DNA of 64,000 nucleotides from an uncultured Aquimarina sp. (GTDB lineage: Bacteria > Bacteroidota > Bacteroidia > Flavobacteriales > Flavobacteriaceae): contig CANMLL010000004.1 of assembly GCA_947498775.1 (NCBI GenBank), forward strand, positions 237,889-301,888, read 5' to 3'. This document shows positions 27,802 through 37,329 of this stretch, piece after piece; position 1 is the stretch's first letter; each line of letters opens with the position of its first letter. The notes under the pieces are model-generated. The model saw only the letters and a program-made list of their open reading frames with translations, was not told the origin of the DNA and ran no database searches. Position numbers and translations under genes: made by a program.

Positions 27802-29244
27802 ATGAAACTACCAAAAATTGTTAATTGGAAAAACGTCTTTTTTTGTTTGGTGCTGATCTCAATTCTATCTTGTAAACCAAACAAGGACGCAGAGATAAGT
27901 AAACAACCTAATATTGTCATGATCGTAGCCGATGATTTAGGGTGGTATGATCTGAGTTGTTACGGTAACAATTTTATCGAGACACCTAATTTAGATCAAT
28001 TAGCAAAAGAAGGCATCAAATTTACAGATGCGTATGCCGCTGCACCACTTTGCAGCCCATCAAGGGCTAGTTTAATGACGGGTCTGCATCCAATTCGTGT
28101 TAATATTACAGAACATATACACGGAAACCATCCCGCAGGACCGAATCAAAAACTAAGGACTCCCCCAGTTGATCAACGATTAAATCTAGAACATAAAACT
28201 ATAGCCGAAGCATTAAAAACTAAAGATTATAAAACTGCTTTTATTGGTAAATGGCATTTAGGTGGAGGAAAATTCACCCCAGATCACCGAGGATTTGATG
28301 TCAATATTGCAGGGGCTTGGAATGGCCTTCCCAAGAGTTTCTTTTACCCATTTTTTAACAAAGGAGAAAAACCCGAGCTTCAAAATTCATCAAAAGAAGG
28401 TGATTATCTTACTGATGTTTTAACAGATAAGGCAATTGAATATATAAGCAAGCAGAAAGATTCAGCATTTTTTATCAGTCTTAATTATTATTCGCCTCAT
28501 GTTCCTATAGAAGCGAAACCGGATTTAGTAGAAAAATATAAGAAGAAAAGAGGAGCTGATACTTCAGAAACCACAATGCCAAATATTCATTATGCCGCTA
28601 TGGTAGCATCTATCGATCAAAATGTGGGTCGAATCCTGGAAAAACTTAAAGAACTTAATTTAGCAGAAAATACAGTAGTACTTTTTACATCGGATAATGG
28701 TGGATTATCGGTACGTGAAGTACCTGCCTTTGCTAAACACACACCACCAACAGATAACGGAATGCTTCGTGACGGTAAAGGGTATGTATACGAGGGAGGA
28801 ATCAGGGAACCATTGATTGTTCGTTGGCCAAAAATAATTAAAAAAAATCAAATTGATTCGACTCCTGTAATTGGTCAGGATTTTTATAATACTTTCATGG
28901 AAATGGCTGGTATCAAGGAAAGAACACAAGACGGAATAAGTTTACTTCCCTTATTCAAAGGTGATTCTCAAAAGGAAAGAGGTTTGCTTTGGCATTTACC
29001 TCATTATAGTCCTCAACGCGGGAAACCGTCTACAGCCTATCGCGAGGGAGATTGGAAAATTATTCATTTTTATGAGGAGGATAGTTATGAATTATATAAT
29101 TTGAAAAAAGACATATCTGAAAGTAATGATCTGTCAGCATTCTCGACAGAAAAACTTGAAGTGTTAAAAGGTAATATGAGGAAAATGCTTTTAGATTTAA
29201 ACGCTAAATTTCCTGAACCTAATCCAAATTACATAGAAAACTAA
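27802..29244 (+). CDS. S1-family sulfatase lipoprotein
   Basis: 480 residues with a lipoprotein signal (LVLISILSC, cysteine 24); I use the second ATG since it leaves a normal signal peptide. The metal site VADDLGWYD and the formylglycine motif CSPSR (cysteine 84, followed by ASLMTG) are intact, as are AFIGKWHLG, YSPHVPIEA, FTSDNGG and GKGYVYEGGIREPLIVRWP. The cysteine type needs maturation by a formylglycine-generating enzyme, not seen here. It removes sulfate esters from glycan fragments and is followed 3 bases later by an esterase, forming a two-gene operon. Confidence 0.94.
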   Translation: MKLPKIVNWKNVFFCLVLISILSCKPNKDAEISKQPNIVMIVADDLGWYDLSCYGNNFIETPNLDQLAKEGIKFTDAYAAAPLCSPSRASLMTGLHPIRVNITEHIHGNHPAGPNQKLRTPPVDQRLNLEHKTIAEALKTKDYKTAFIGKWHLGGGKFTPDHRGFDVNIAGAWNGLPKSFFYPFFNKGEKPELQNSSKEGDYLTDVLTDKAIEYISKQKDSAFFISLNYYSPHVPIEAKPDLVEKYKKKRGADTSETTMPNIHYAAMVASIDQNVGRILEKLKELNLAENTVVLFTSDNGGLSVREVPAFAKHTPPTDNGMLRDGKGYVYEGGIREPLIVRWPKIIKKNQIDSTPVIGQDFYNTFMEMAGIKERTQDGISLLPLFKGDSQKERGLLWHLPHYSPQRGKPSTAYREGDWKIIHFYEEDSYELYNLKKDISESNDLSAFSTEKLEVLKGNMRKMLLDLNAKFPEPNPNYIEN

Positions 29245-29247
29245 TTA

Positions 29248-30069
29248 ATGAAAACATTACGATTAACAATTTTTGGCATCCTCTTTTTTCAGTTACTGCT
29301 TTCGCAAGAAATATCGTATCAATTTGAAAATAATATCCAGTATTATGAGGGTATAAAGAAAAAGTTGGATAATTATACAAAAGAAAGATGTGTATTGGAT
29401 TTATACTATCCAACTCAAATAAAAAATTTTCCTACTATTATCTGGATTCATGGCGGAGGATTAGTGGGAGGAGAAAAGCATATTCCACAACGCTTAATGA
29501 ATCAAGGATTTGCTGTTGTTTCTGTAGAGTATCGTTTGTACCCTAAAGCCAAAAAACCTAAATATATAGAAGATGCCGCCGCCGCTGTGTCTTGGGTGTT
29601 TAAAAACATCCAACGTTACGGGGGAGACCCTGATCAGATTTTTGTCTCTGGGCATTCTGCTGGGGGATATCTCACTAGTATGGTTTCTTTAGATGAGAAA
29701 TGGCTGAAAGTTCATAACATTGATTCAGACAAGATTGCCGGTGTAATCCCTTTTAGCGGGCATACCATAACACATTTTACCGTAAGAGCTGAAGATAATA
29801 TACCAAGAAAACAACCAATTGTAGATGAGTTTGCGCCTTTGTATCATGTGCGAGATAATGCTCCTCCTTTTTTATTGATCACAGGGGATCGCAATCTTGA
29901 GCTGCCGGGTAGATATGAAGAGAATCTTTATTTTGAAATGATGATGAAGAATACCGGTCATAAAGATATTGACCTATTCGAATTGCAGGGATATGGTCAT
30001 AATATGACCGAAGCAGGATATCCATTACTTGTTCAATATATAAAAGAGAGAACGAAAAAGCAGGAATAA
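29248..30069 (+). CDS. secreted alpha/beta-hydrolase, carbohydrate-esterase-like
   Basis: 273 residues with a short signal peptide (LTIFGILFFQLLLSQ). Oxyanion motif HGGG at 68-71, nucleophile elbow GHSAGG (Ser 137), candidate acid Asp in LLITGDRNLELPG and catalytic His in LQGYGHNMTEAG. This is the HSL/esterase-lipase type used in bacteria to remove acyl groups, often acetyl, from sugars. It is coupled to the sulfatase gene upstream and ends before a strong terminator at 30097. Confidence 0.87.
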   Translation: MKTLRLTIFGILFFQLLLSQEISYQFENNIQYYEGIKKKLDNYTKERCVLDLYYPTQIKNFPTIIWIHGGGLVGGEKHIPQRLMNQGFAVVSVEYRLYPKAKKPKYIEDAAAAVSWVFKNIQRYGGDPDQIFVSGHSAGGYLTSMVSLDEKWLKVHNIDSDKIAGVIPFSGHTITHFTVRAEDNIPRKQPIVDEFAPLYHVRDNAPPFLLITGDRNLELPGRYEENLYFEMMMKNTGHKDIDLFELQGYGHNMTEAGYPLLVQYIKERTKKQE

Positions 30070-30096
30070 CTTAACTCATCTGCAGTAAGTCAAAAT

Positions 30097-30144
30097 AAAA
30101 CAGTAAAAAAATTCACAAGTTTCTGTGAGTTTTTTTACTGTTTT
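30097..30144. terminator. rho-independent terminator after the sulfatase-esterase operon
   Basis: AAAACAGTAAAAAAA at the left pairs with TTTTTTTACTGTTTT at the right around the small inner stem TTCACA/TGTGA. It starts 28 bases after the esterase stop and could work in both directions. Confidence 0.8.
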
Positions 30145-30288
30145 ATATAAGTCTTGTATTTTTGAGTATTATTTATGAGTTTGATGAAAAACCTTTGAAT
30201 TATTACAACCAAGATCAGTTCATTGAACATAAAGAAATATAATAGGTATTAGGATAGCTTAGGTTAATTTTACCTGAAAAAGAACAAA

Positions 30289-31395
30289 TTGACTCCTGAT
30301 AACAAGACAAGGAGTATTTGGCAGAAGGCAATAACAAAATCAAAATTGAAGAAGATAAAGAGAAAAATAAAGCAAGAATCATTTGGTTTTCATAATCAAA
30401 AAGAAATATTCGTTTTATCACTAAGAAACCATAGCGGTATGCAGCTTCGTATCACAAATTTTGCAGCTACGGTAATGAGCCTTGAGGTTCCAAATACTTA
30501 TGGAGAGCTTACAAATGTTGTAGTTGGTTTTGATTCTTTGTATGATTATGTTGAAAAATCGAAAACCAAAGAGTCTAAATTTCTTGGCGCCTCAATAGGA
30601 AGATATGCAGGTAGAATTTCGAATGAAAAGATAATTGTTAATGGGGTCGATTATCCACTTTATAATGAAAATGGAGTGCATTTGCATGGAGGAAGAAATG
30701 GTTTTGATGAAAAAGTTTGGGATATAGATCATATAGATGAAGATGAATTGTCGATTTCTCTTTCGTACTTAAGTGAACATTTAGAGGAAGGATACCCTGG
30801 AAATTTAAGAGTAAAGGTAATCTATCGATTGACTAACGATAATGAATTGAAGATTACGTATCAAGCAATTTCTGATCAAGATACAGTTGTAAATTTAACT
30901 AATCATACCTATTATAATCTAGAGGGCTGCAATACAATTACTAACCATGTGCTTAAGTTAAATTGCTCAAATTATCTCGAGGTTGACGAAAAACAACTAC
31001 CTACAGGAGTAATCAAAACTGTAACAGATACAAAACTGGATTTTCTTTTACCACGAAAATTGGATAACCTTGAAGAAAAAGGTAGTATAGATGATACCTT
31101 GATTTTTGATGCTGAAAAAGAAGCAAAAGCCACTATTAGTGCTCAAGAAAGCAAAATTAAAATGGAAGTATATACTAATCAACCAGCTGTAGTTGTTTAT
31201 ACTCCAGAAAAGTTTCCGGATTGGAATTTCAGAAAAGGGGTGCAGTATGATAAATTTCCTGCTATTTGCTTTGAAACTCAAAATTATCCAGATGCCCCAA
31301 ACCATAATAATTTCCCATTAGTCTTTTTGAAAGCAGATGCTCTCTATGAAAACCGAAGCATCTTTAAGTTTAGTGCTACATCAGAATTGGTATAA
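30289..31395 (+). CDS. galM: aldose 1-epimerase (mutarotase)
   Basis: About 368 residues. FLGASIGRYAGRISNEKI, HLHGGRNGFDEKVWD, LTNHTYYNLEG (catalytic His), and PAICFETQNYPDAPNHNNFP (catalytic Glu) are the classic mutarotase motifs. It equilibrates sugar anomers and fits the sugar catabolism around it. No ATG lies before the conserved region; the frame can start at TTG 30289, which leaves a basic 30-residue extension not usual in the family, so the true start is uncertain. No signal peptide is seen. Confidence 0.88.
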   Translation: MTPDNKTRSIWQKAITKSKLKKIKRKIKQESFGFHNQKEIFVLSLRNHSGMQLRITNFAATVMSLEVPNTYGELTNVVVGFDSLYDYVEKSKTKESKFLGASIGRYAGRISNEKIIVNGVDYPLYNENGVHLHGGRNGFDEKVWDIDHIDEDELSISLSYLSEHLEEGYPGNLRVKVIYRLTNDNELKITYQAISDQDTVVNLTNHTYYNLEGCNTITNHVLKLNCSNYLEVDEKQLPTGVIKTVTDTKLDFLLPRKLDNLEEKGSIDDTLIFDAEKEAKATISAQESKIKMEVYTNQPAVVVYTPEKFPDWNFRKGVQYDKFPAICFETQNYPDAPNHNNFPLVFLKADALYENRSIFKFSATSELV

Positions 31396-31419
31396 AATAA
31401 CGGATAGGATATACTTATT

Positions 31420-31557
31420 TCAATTAGTATGATTCACTTTATAAAGAACTGTACCCTTTTGATCATAAAAAATAAATTGCAAAGATCCGTTCTCCTTATT
31501 TGAGTTTGTTCTTATTCTTAAAAATCCACCGGTAACTTTTGAAGCCACATAAGGTTG
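31420..31557 (-). pseudogene. C-terminal fragment of an unidentified protein at the IS1380 edge
   Basis: On the minus strand an open frame leads out of the IS end and reads about 45 residues (QPYVASKVTGGFLRIRTNSN, then LQFIFYDQKGTVLYKV) to TGA at 31420. It has the look of the last strands of a secreted enzyme. It is not SusC sequence, so the DNA on the two sides of the IS did not come from one gene; a deletion beside the IS is likely. Confidence 0.45.
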
Positions 31558-31561
31558 TTAA

Positions 31562-32957
31562 ACCTGAATTATGCGATAGGAGATTGAATATTGCTTGAAT
31601 GCTTTATTATTAGTAGCTTTATTTAGGGTTTAAAACTTCACCCATATGGTTAATCTTCCTATCGAATATTCAGATAAGCAAGTGACTCCTTTCGGAGGTA
31701 TGAGTTTGATGAAAAGATTTATAGATCAAACAGGTATTAGAGTATATATGTCTGAGTTAGATTTACCACAGCCTGGTTCCAATCGTGGTTATTCTGCTCA
31801 ACATATTATCGAATCATTTTGGTTGGGTATTTGGACAGGTGCTTCTCGTTATATTCATTGTGATTGGTTACGCTATGATAAGACACTTCATGCTATTTTT
31901 GGTTGGGATCAGATGCCCTCACAAAGTACTTACAGTCGTTTTTTTGGCAAGTTTTCGCAAGCTCGCAATACAAAGGTTTTTCCAAAATGGCAGCAGTGGT
32001 TTTTACAGCAACTAGGAGTTGATAATTTGATTATTGACTTTGATAGTACGGTAATCACTAGATACGGTAACCAACAAGGTAGTGCTAAAGGATATAATCC
32101 CAATAAAAAAGGTCGTAATTCGCATCACCCCCTAATGGCTTTTGTGAGTCAAACTAGAATGGTTGCCAATGCTTGGCTCAGGCCTGGAAACACTGCTGAT
32201 AGTAGTAGCTGTAAAGAGTTTATGCAAGAAACTTTCGACCAGGTGTTAAAAGATAAGCGAATAGGGCTAATAAGGGCCGACAGTGGTTTTTACACACAAG
32301 ATTTATTGGAATATTTAGAGTCAAAAAAACTCAATTATATCATAGCCACTAGGATGTATCCTAATGTAAAGAATGCTATCGGTGGATTAGATAATTGGAT
32401 AACACTAACCAAAGGAATTGATCTAAATAAAATGGTGTTCAATCATATAGATGGAAAACCAAGAAGGCACATTATTGTTAGAAAGAAAATAGAGGATCGG
32501 CCTAAAGCCAGTGGTAAATTACTTTTCGAAGATCTTCCTGGGTATCGATTTAGTTGTTATGTTACCAATCTTGACCTACCATTAGATCAGATATGGAATA
32601 TCTATAATACAAGGGCTGATTGTGAAAATAGAATCAAAGAATTAAAACAAGACTTCGGGCTAGACAACTTTTGCCTTCAAGATTTTTGGGCAACTGAAGC
32701 TTCTTTTAGATGCATTATGATGGCATATAATCTGATGAGTTTATTCAGACATTTTGCACTGAATCATCATGACAGGGGAACTTTAAAAACTCTGAAAGTC
32801 TATTGCTTTGCATTAGGGGCTTGGCAAGTAAAACATGCTAATAAGGATGTGTTAAAGATTGCTTTACCAACTAAAAAAAGACCTTGGATGGACGGGTTAT
32901 TCAGTCAAATCAAAAATCTAAGCCCGCCATTTGTTTATTCTATTGCATAATGCGGGT
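31562..32957 (+). mobile_element. IS1380-family insertion sequence
   Basis: Inverted ends ACCTGAATTATGCGATAG (left) and ACCCGCATTATGCAATAG (right, read in reverse) enclose one transposase gene whose stop lies in the right end. TTAA flanks both sides (31558-31561 and 32958-32961), a likely target duplication. The element cuts off a SusC gene on the minus strand. Confidence 0.82.
31646..32950 (+). CDS. IS1380-family transposase
   Basis: 434 residues, full length for the family. The DDE core is visible as LIIDFDSTVITRYGNQQGSAKGYNPNKKGRNSHHPL, LIRADSGFYTQDLLEYLESK and, after a beta-rich insert, YNTRADCENRIKELKQDFGLD, typical for IS1380 (DDE_Tnp_1 group). It appears intact, with no stop or shift. 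Confidence 0.93.
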   Translation: MVNLPIEYSDKQVTPFGGMSLMKRFIDQTGIRVYMSELDLPQPGSNRGYSAQHIIESFWLGIWTGASRYIHCDWLRYDKTLHAIFGWDQMPSQSTYSRFFGKFSQARNTKVFPKWQQWFLQQLGVDNLIIDFDSTVITRYGNQQGSAKGYNPNKKGRNSHHPLMAFVSQTRMVANAWLRPGNTADSSSCKEFMQETFDQVLKDKRIGLIRADSGFYTQDLLEYLESKKLNYIIATRMYPNVKNAIGGLDNWITLTKGIDLNKMVFNHIDGKPRRHIIVRKKIEDRPKASGKLLFEDLPGYRFSCYVTNLDLPLDQIWNIYNTRADCENRIKELKQDFGLDNFCLQDFWATEASFRCIMMAYNLMSLFRHFALNHHDRGTLKTLKVYCFALGAWQVKHANKDVLKIALPTKKRPWMDGLFSQIKNLSPPFVYSIA

Positions 32958-32962
32958 TTAAC

Positions 32963-34018
32963 TTAATAAGGTTATTTCTTGTTCGAGTATAAGCAAGATT
33001 ATTACCAATAGTAATTTTATCACTTAATTTTTGTTCTAGATTCATTCTAAGAGTTATCCGCTCAAAATCCGAATTATCAATTATACCCTCTTGATTAAAA
33101 TAGCTAGAAGAGAATAGGTAGCTTGTCTCTTCATTTCCTCCAGAAACAGAGAGCTGATAGTTTTGCATGGGAGCATCTCTAAAAACTTCATCCTGCCAAT
33201 CGGTATCAAATTGAGGCTCTATTGGATTAGAGGGGTCAATTTGATTTTGGATACTAGCATATTGTTCTGCATCAAGTACATCGACCGTTTTGGCGACCGT
33301 TTGCCAGCCTGTATAGGTTTCAAAATTAACCTGTACTTTTCCTCTTCCTTTCTTTGTAGTAATAATGATTACACCATTAGCACCTCTAGAACTATATATG
33401 GCAGTTGCAGATGCATCTTTTAATACTTCTACAGATTCGATATCACTTGGGTTTACGAAAAACAATTCGTCGCCTATCATACCATCAATAACAATTAATG
33501 GGCTATTATTCCCTTCGATAGAGTTGTTACCTCGTAATCGTATTTGTACAGTACCACCGGGTTGACTACCTGTATTTAGGATTTGAAGCCCGGGTACTTT
33601 TGCTTTTAATTGTTCTTCTACTCTTGGTGCAGGGATATTAACTGCGTCTTCTCCTCTAATAGATACAACAGAACCGGTAAGGTCACTTCTTCGTTGTGTA
33701 CCATACCCAACTACTACAACGGCATCAAGTTCTGATTCATTAGGAGAGAAAGTACAATTTATTACGCTTCTCCCATTAACTTCTACTTCTTTGGTGATGT
33801 ATCCCAGATAAGAGAAAACCAATGTAGTACTACCAGAAGGAACTTTTATGGTGTAATTTCCATCAAAATCAGAGGATGCACCAATAGATGTATCCTTTAC
33901 TTGTACATTGGCTCCTGGCATTGGTTGTCCGTTTTCATCGGTAATAACTCCCGTTACGGTTTGATCTTGTATGGAGTTTGAAGAGCTTTTTTGACCTTTT
34001 CCTAGGGTATTGCTGGGG
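32963..34018 (-). pseudogene. SusC-like transporter, plug and first barrel strands, truncated by IS1380
   Basis: The frame reads TVTGVITDENGQPMPGANVQVKD (carboxypeptidase-like domain), DAVVVVGYGTQRRSDLTG (TonB-box region), a plug (VPGLQILNTGSQPGGTVQIRLRGN...IESVEVLKDASATAIYSSRGANGVIIITTKKG) and early barrel strands, then is cut at the IS1380 end after TRTRNNLIK. About 600 C-terminal residues and any SusD partner are missing. It is the downstream half of a gene starting at 34444, separated by a one-base shift in nine T (34023-34031). Confidence 0.85.
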
Positions 34019-34444
34019 CTAATTTTTTTTTCCTGATATGTTCTTTACATTAGTACCACTGTGATTTTTTTGTATCAAATAATAATTTTTTTCAATACGT
34101 TTCAAACTTAACCCCAAAGGCGCTAAGGTTTCCTTCAGCGCAAACTCAATTTCTTTTGCTTTTGCTTTATTGCTTTTTGGAAAAGTGCTTTTTTCAATCT
34201 TGATGTTTTTACCTTTAACAATATCGGTGTCATAACTAAGATTGATCTTATAGGTAGATTCTACCCATTTTAAAAGTTCTGGGAGATTTTTTTCCTGTTT
34301 GGTCACCGGATATAAATTCTCACCATAATCTTGCTCTATAGAGGCTAAGTCTTGAGCATGACAAAACAAAAAGGAACTTAGGAATGCGATAAGTAAGCAT
34401 ACCGTTCCTTTGGTAGTTCGTAAATGATTTTTCATAGTATTCAT
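34019..34444 (-). pseudogene. STN domain of the broken SusC-like transporter
   Basis: A signal peptide (TVCLLIAFLSSFLFCHAQ) is followed by a secretin/TonB short N-terminal domain (NLPELLKWVESTYKINLSYDTDIVKGKNIKIEK...KETLAPLGLSLKRIEKNYYLIQK). STN domains in SusC receptors touch FecR anti-sigma factors, and the FecR and ECF sigma genes lie directly upstream. The frame ends in TAG just after a run of nine A on this strand; one A less would read GKKISPSNT and join the carboxypeptidase-like domain of the neighbouring fragment. Confidence 0.8.
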
Positions 34445-34490
34445 TGTTTGGTGTTTAATTAATTAATTCGAAAACCACTGGCTTCCGTAT

Positions 34491-35477
34491 TTATTTCTCA
34501 TTGTTTTTAGTAATTTTTATGTCATAAGCTTGTATTAAAGTCTTTTTTAGAATATCGATATCACTGGCAAGAAAGACTCCTCTAAATCTTTTTTCTTTTA
34601 GTGAATCATTTGGAAAATGCATTGTTAACCCATAAGCGTCTTTTAGAACTTTTGATATCTCATCAAGAGATACTTCATCAAAAATTAATTGGTTTTTTCT
34701 CCACGAGGTCAATACTTCGGGATTGTTGGTGTGATTTATTATTGCATCTCCTTTTTCTTTATCGAATATTATCAAATCGCCTGGTTTCATTATAAGTTTT
34801 GAAGTTTTGGACTCTTGTGGGATCTTCAACTGAACTTTTCCACTATTAAGGATAACTTTAGTCTTGAGACGTCGACTATTCACATTAAATTCTGTTCCCA
34901 ATACTTCTATTTCCATTTCATTGGTATACACTAGAAATTTTCTTGATTTTCCATTAGTATTAATATGCTTGACTTCAAAAAAGGCCTCTCCTTTAAGAAA
35001 AACATTTCGATTTTCAGAATTTTTCCAATCACTTTGAGAAAGGCGAAGTTGTGAATTTCCATTTAAGGTTACACTAGAGCTGTCTGGTAAAATGATATGT
35101 TTTATTTCACCATATCCAGAAGAGTACATAACTTCATCTACATGATTATGATATAAAAAGTAAGAAGGAATTAATAAAAGTATACCAATACATACAGATG
35201 CAATTTTCAGAAATTGAGAAGAACCCTGAGCAGGTGTTTTTATATCCTGCTGAATAGTTGACCATACCTCTACAAAATCTTGATTGATCGTTGTGTCTTC
35301 ATTAAATTCAAGTAACAATACCATTTCCCTTGCTTGGGTTATGATTTCCGAATATTGAGCATGTTTCTGCGACCAGGCTTTCCAATAAGCATCAGTTTTT
35401 GGGTCAGGTTTTACTACCCATAATTGAAAGCTTTGGTTCAATACCAGATCTTTAACAGTTACATGAGTGTTTTTCAT
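34491..35477 (-). CDS. FecR-family anti-sigma factor
   Basis: 328 residues: cytoplasmic N terminus, one membrane segment near residue 90 (LKIASVCIGILLLIPSYFLYH), a periplasmic FecR domain (GEIKHIILPDSSSVTLNGNSQLRLSQ...VFLKGEAFFEVKH...VLGTEFNVNSR...VILNSGKVQL) and a C-terminal DUF4974-type domain (LIFDEVSLDEISKVLKDAYGL). It holds the sigma factor at 35836 inactive until the STN-type transporter senses its ligand. Here that transporter is broken, so the switch may be locked off. Confidence 0.92.
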   Translation of the reverse strand: MKNTHVTVKDLVLNQSFQLWVVKPDPKTDAYWKAWSQKHAQYSEIITQAREMVLLLEFNEDTTINQDFVEVWSTIQQDIKTPAQGSSQFLKIASVCIGILLLIPSYFLYHNHVDEVMYSSGYGEIKHIILPDSSSVTLNGNSQLRLSQSDWKNSENRNVFLKGEAFFEVKHINTNGKSRKFLVYTNEMEIEVLGTEFNVNSRRLKTKVILNSGKVQLKIPQESKTSKLIMKPGDLIIFDKEKGDAIINHTNNPEVLTSWRKNQLIFDEVSLDEISKVLKDAYGLTMHFPNDSLKEKRFRGVFLASDIDILKKTLIQAYDIKITKNNEK

Positions 35478-35835
35478 AAATAGCTATTCGGGGGTTAGTT
35501 ATAGTTATATGACAGTCGGGTTTTGGGTTTCTAATGGGGTATACTTAAAAAAAAGCTAAAAAAGTTATCAATATGTTAAGGTAGCGTTGTTTTTTATCAG
35601 AAAAAAATAGAATTTTGATGTTAAATCTGTTTATTTTATATTCTTTTTTAGGTCCCTTATCATCATATGCTTTGCTATCTTGAACTTTATTCAGGATTTA
35701 TTTAATAGTACTATTACTATAAGAAGTTTATATAGTAAAAATAAAGATCGGCGTGACGTGGTAAACTTTTATATGCCACAAAATGGATAATCAAAATAGG
35801 TAATTATGATTTTCTAAGATCCAAACTAAAAACGT

Positions 35836-36495
35836 TTATATAGCGCTAGGGTAGGTAAGATTACTTTTGAAACGCTTTAGTGCTTTTGACATTAGATTGT
35901 AGGTTGAAGTAATATCAATTGCAAGGTTATCTGCTATTTCTTTGTTTGAATAATTTTCATAAAACCGAAGGTATAGTACTTTTCGTTGTCGTTCGCTTAA
36001 TAAGTTTAATGCTTTAGCGATACATGCTTTTTTTGCTTTCAAATTCTGAATGTCTATCATCTCACGCTCTATGGATAAACTAAACAACGATTGCTTGTCA
36101 TTGAAAGAATCCTGATAAGTCACTTTTTTTGATCTGAGGTGATGATTGATTAATCTCCTTTTTATAGCTGTCAATAGGTAATGTTTGGTATTTGTTATGG
36201 GTTTTAGTTTTTTTCTCTTATTCCATAGATCGACAAATAAATCATGGATACAGTCTTTTACGATTTCTTTTTCTTTACAAGTTTTTAGACCATATCTATA
36301 CAAATCTGTAAAATATTTTTGGTACAGCATGGCAAATGAACTCTCGCAACCTTTAGAAAATTGACCCCAAAGATAGATGTCCTCATGAACGCTATTTGGT
36401 CTATTTTCTCCTTTTATAACCCGAAATTTATTGATTTTTAGTGATCTATATTCGCTATATGAAATAGAACATGGTATAGATTTTAGCTTTTTCAT
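35836..36495 (-). CDS. ECF RNA polymerase sigma factor, FecI-like
   Basis: 219 residues: sigma region 2 (FAMLYQKYFTDLYRYGLKTC...VKDCIHDLFVDLWNKRKKL) and region 4 (LNLLSERQRKVLYLRFYENYSNKEIADNLAIDITSTYNLMSKALKRFK). The N terminus is some 40 residues longer than usual, and a start at a later codon is possible. It makes a sigma/anti-sigma/transporter set with 34491 and 34019-34444. The 358-base gap between it and fecR shows no gene. Confidence 0.92.
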   Translation of the reverse strand: MKKLKSIPCSISYSEYRSLKINKFRVIKGENRPNSVHEDIYLWGQFSKGCESSFAMLYQKYFTDLYRYGLKTCKEKEIVKDCIHDLFVDLWNKRKKLKPITNTKHYLLTAIKRRLINHHLRSKKVTYQDSFNDKQSLFSLSIEREMIDIQNLKAKKACIAKALNLLSERQRKVLYLRFYENYSNKEIADNLAIDITSTYNLMSKALKRFKSNLTYPSAI

Positions 36496-36556
36496 ATTTT
36501 GGTTTTTAAAAGGTTCGTAGTTTATGATCTCTATTGCTAGTCGTTACTAGTTTATG

Positions 36557-37321
36557 TTATCTGCCCATCCATCCACCATCTATAGTTATGATAGTGCCAT
36601 TCATATAATCAGAACCTTTGGATGCCAGCAAAGTAGCTACACCTACTAAATCTTCTGGGTTACCCCAACGTCCTTGAGGAATTCGTTCTAGTATAGCTCT
36701 GTTTCGTTCTGTATTTTCTCTAAGGGATTTTGTATTGTCTGTTGCAATGTAACCCGGAGCAATACCATTTATATTAAGACCTTTACTTGCCCATTCATTG
36801 GATAAAGCCATGATTAATTGTCCAATTCCTCCCTTGCTTGCAGCGTATCCGGGTACGGTAATACCCCCTTGAAAAGTGAGTAGAGAGGCTATGAATATTA
36901 TTTTTCCATATCCATGATTAATCATTGATTTGGCTAGTTCACGGCTTAGAATGAATTGCGCATTTAGATTGACTTCAATGACTTTATCCCAGTAATCATC
37001 GGGATGTTCTATAGCGGGTTTTCTCATTATAGTTCCGGCATTATTTACTAGAATATCAATAACCGAAGTCGCTTTAACTTCTTTTATAAATCGATATAAA
37101 TCCAATCGATTGGCAAAATCACATTTAAAAAAACGAAACGCTCTATTTCTTTTCACTATTTCGTTTTCAACCTCACTACCAGATTCAAGTGATGCAGATA
37201 CACCAATAATATTGGCACCAGCTTCTGCTAATCCAATTGCAATGGCTTTTCCAATTCCCCTATTACAGCCTGTTACCAATGCTGTTTTTCCTTTTAAATC
37301 AAATAGTTGGGTAGTACTCAT
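36557..37321 (-). CDS. kduD: 2-dehydro-3-deoxy-D-gluconate 5-dehydrogenase (short-chain dehydrogenase)
   Basis: 254 residues of the classical SDR type: cofactor motif TGCNRGIGKA near residue 17, NNAGTIMRKPAIEH, a Ser at IASLLTFQGG and the catalytic pair YAASKGG, and the C-terminal GTIITIDGGWMGR typical for KduD. It reduces or oxidises the 5-keto-uronate intermediate made by KduI. It lies 8 bases after kduI, in the operon kduI-kduD with DUF4861 upstream. Confidence 0.9.
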   Translation of the reverse strand: MSTTQLFDLKGKTALVTGCNRGIGKAIAIGLAEAGANIIGVSASLESGSEVENEIVKRNRAFRFFKCDFANRLDLYRFIKEVKATSVIDILVNNAGTIMRKPAIEHPDDYWDKVIEVNLNAQFILSRELAKSMINHGYGKIIFIASLLTFQGGITVPGYAASKGGIGQLIMALSNEWASKGLNINGIAPGYIATDNTKSLRENTERNRAILERIPQGRWGNPEDLVGVATLLASKGSDYMNGTIITIDGGWMGR

Positions 37322-37329
37322 GATTATTG

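Noticed and set aside
30140..30288. Short open frame ending near 30242 (YEFDEKPLNYYNQDQFIEH) as a gene
   Set aside because: No start codon with a plausible ribosome site and too short to assign; may be a remnant but cannot be supported.
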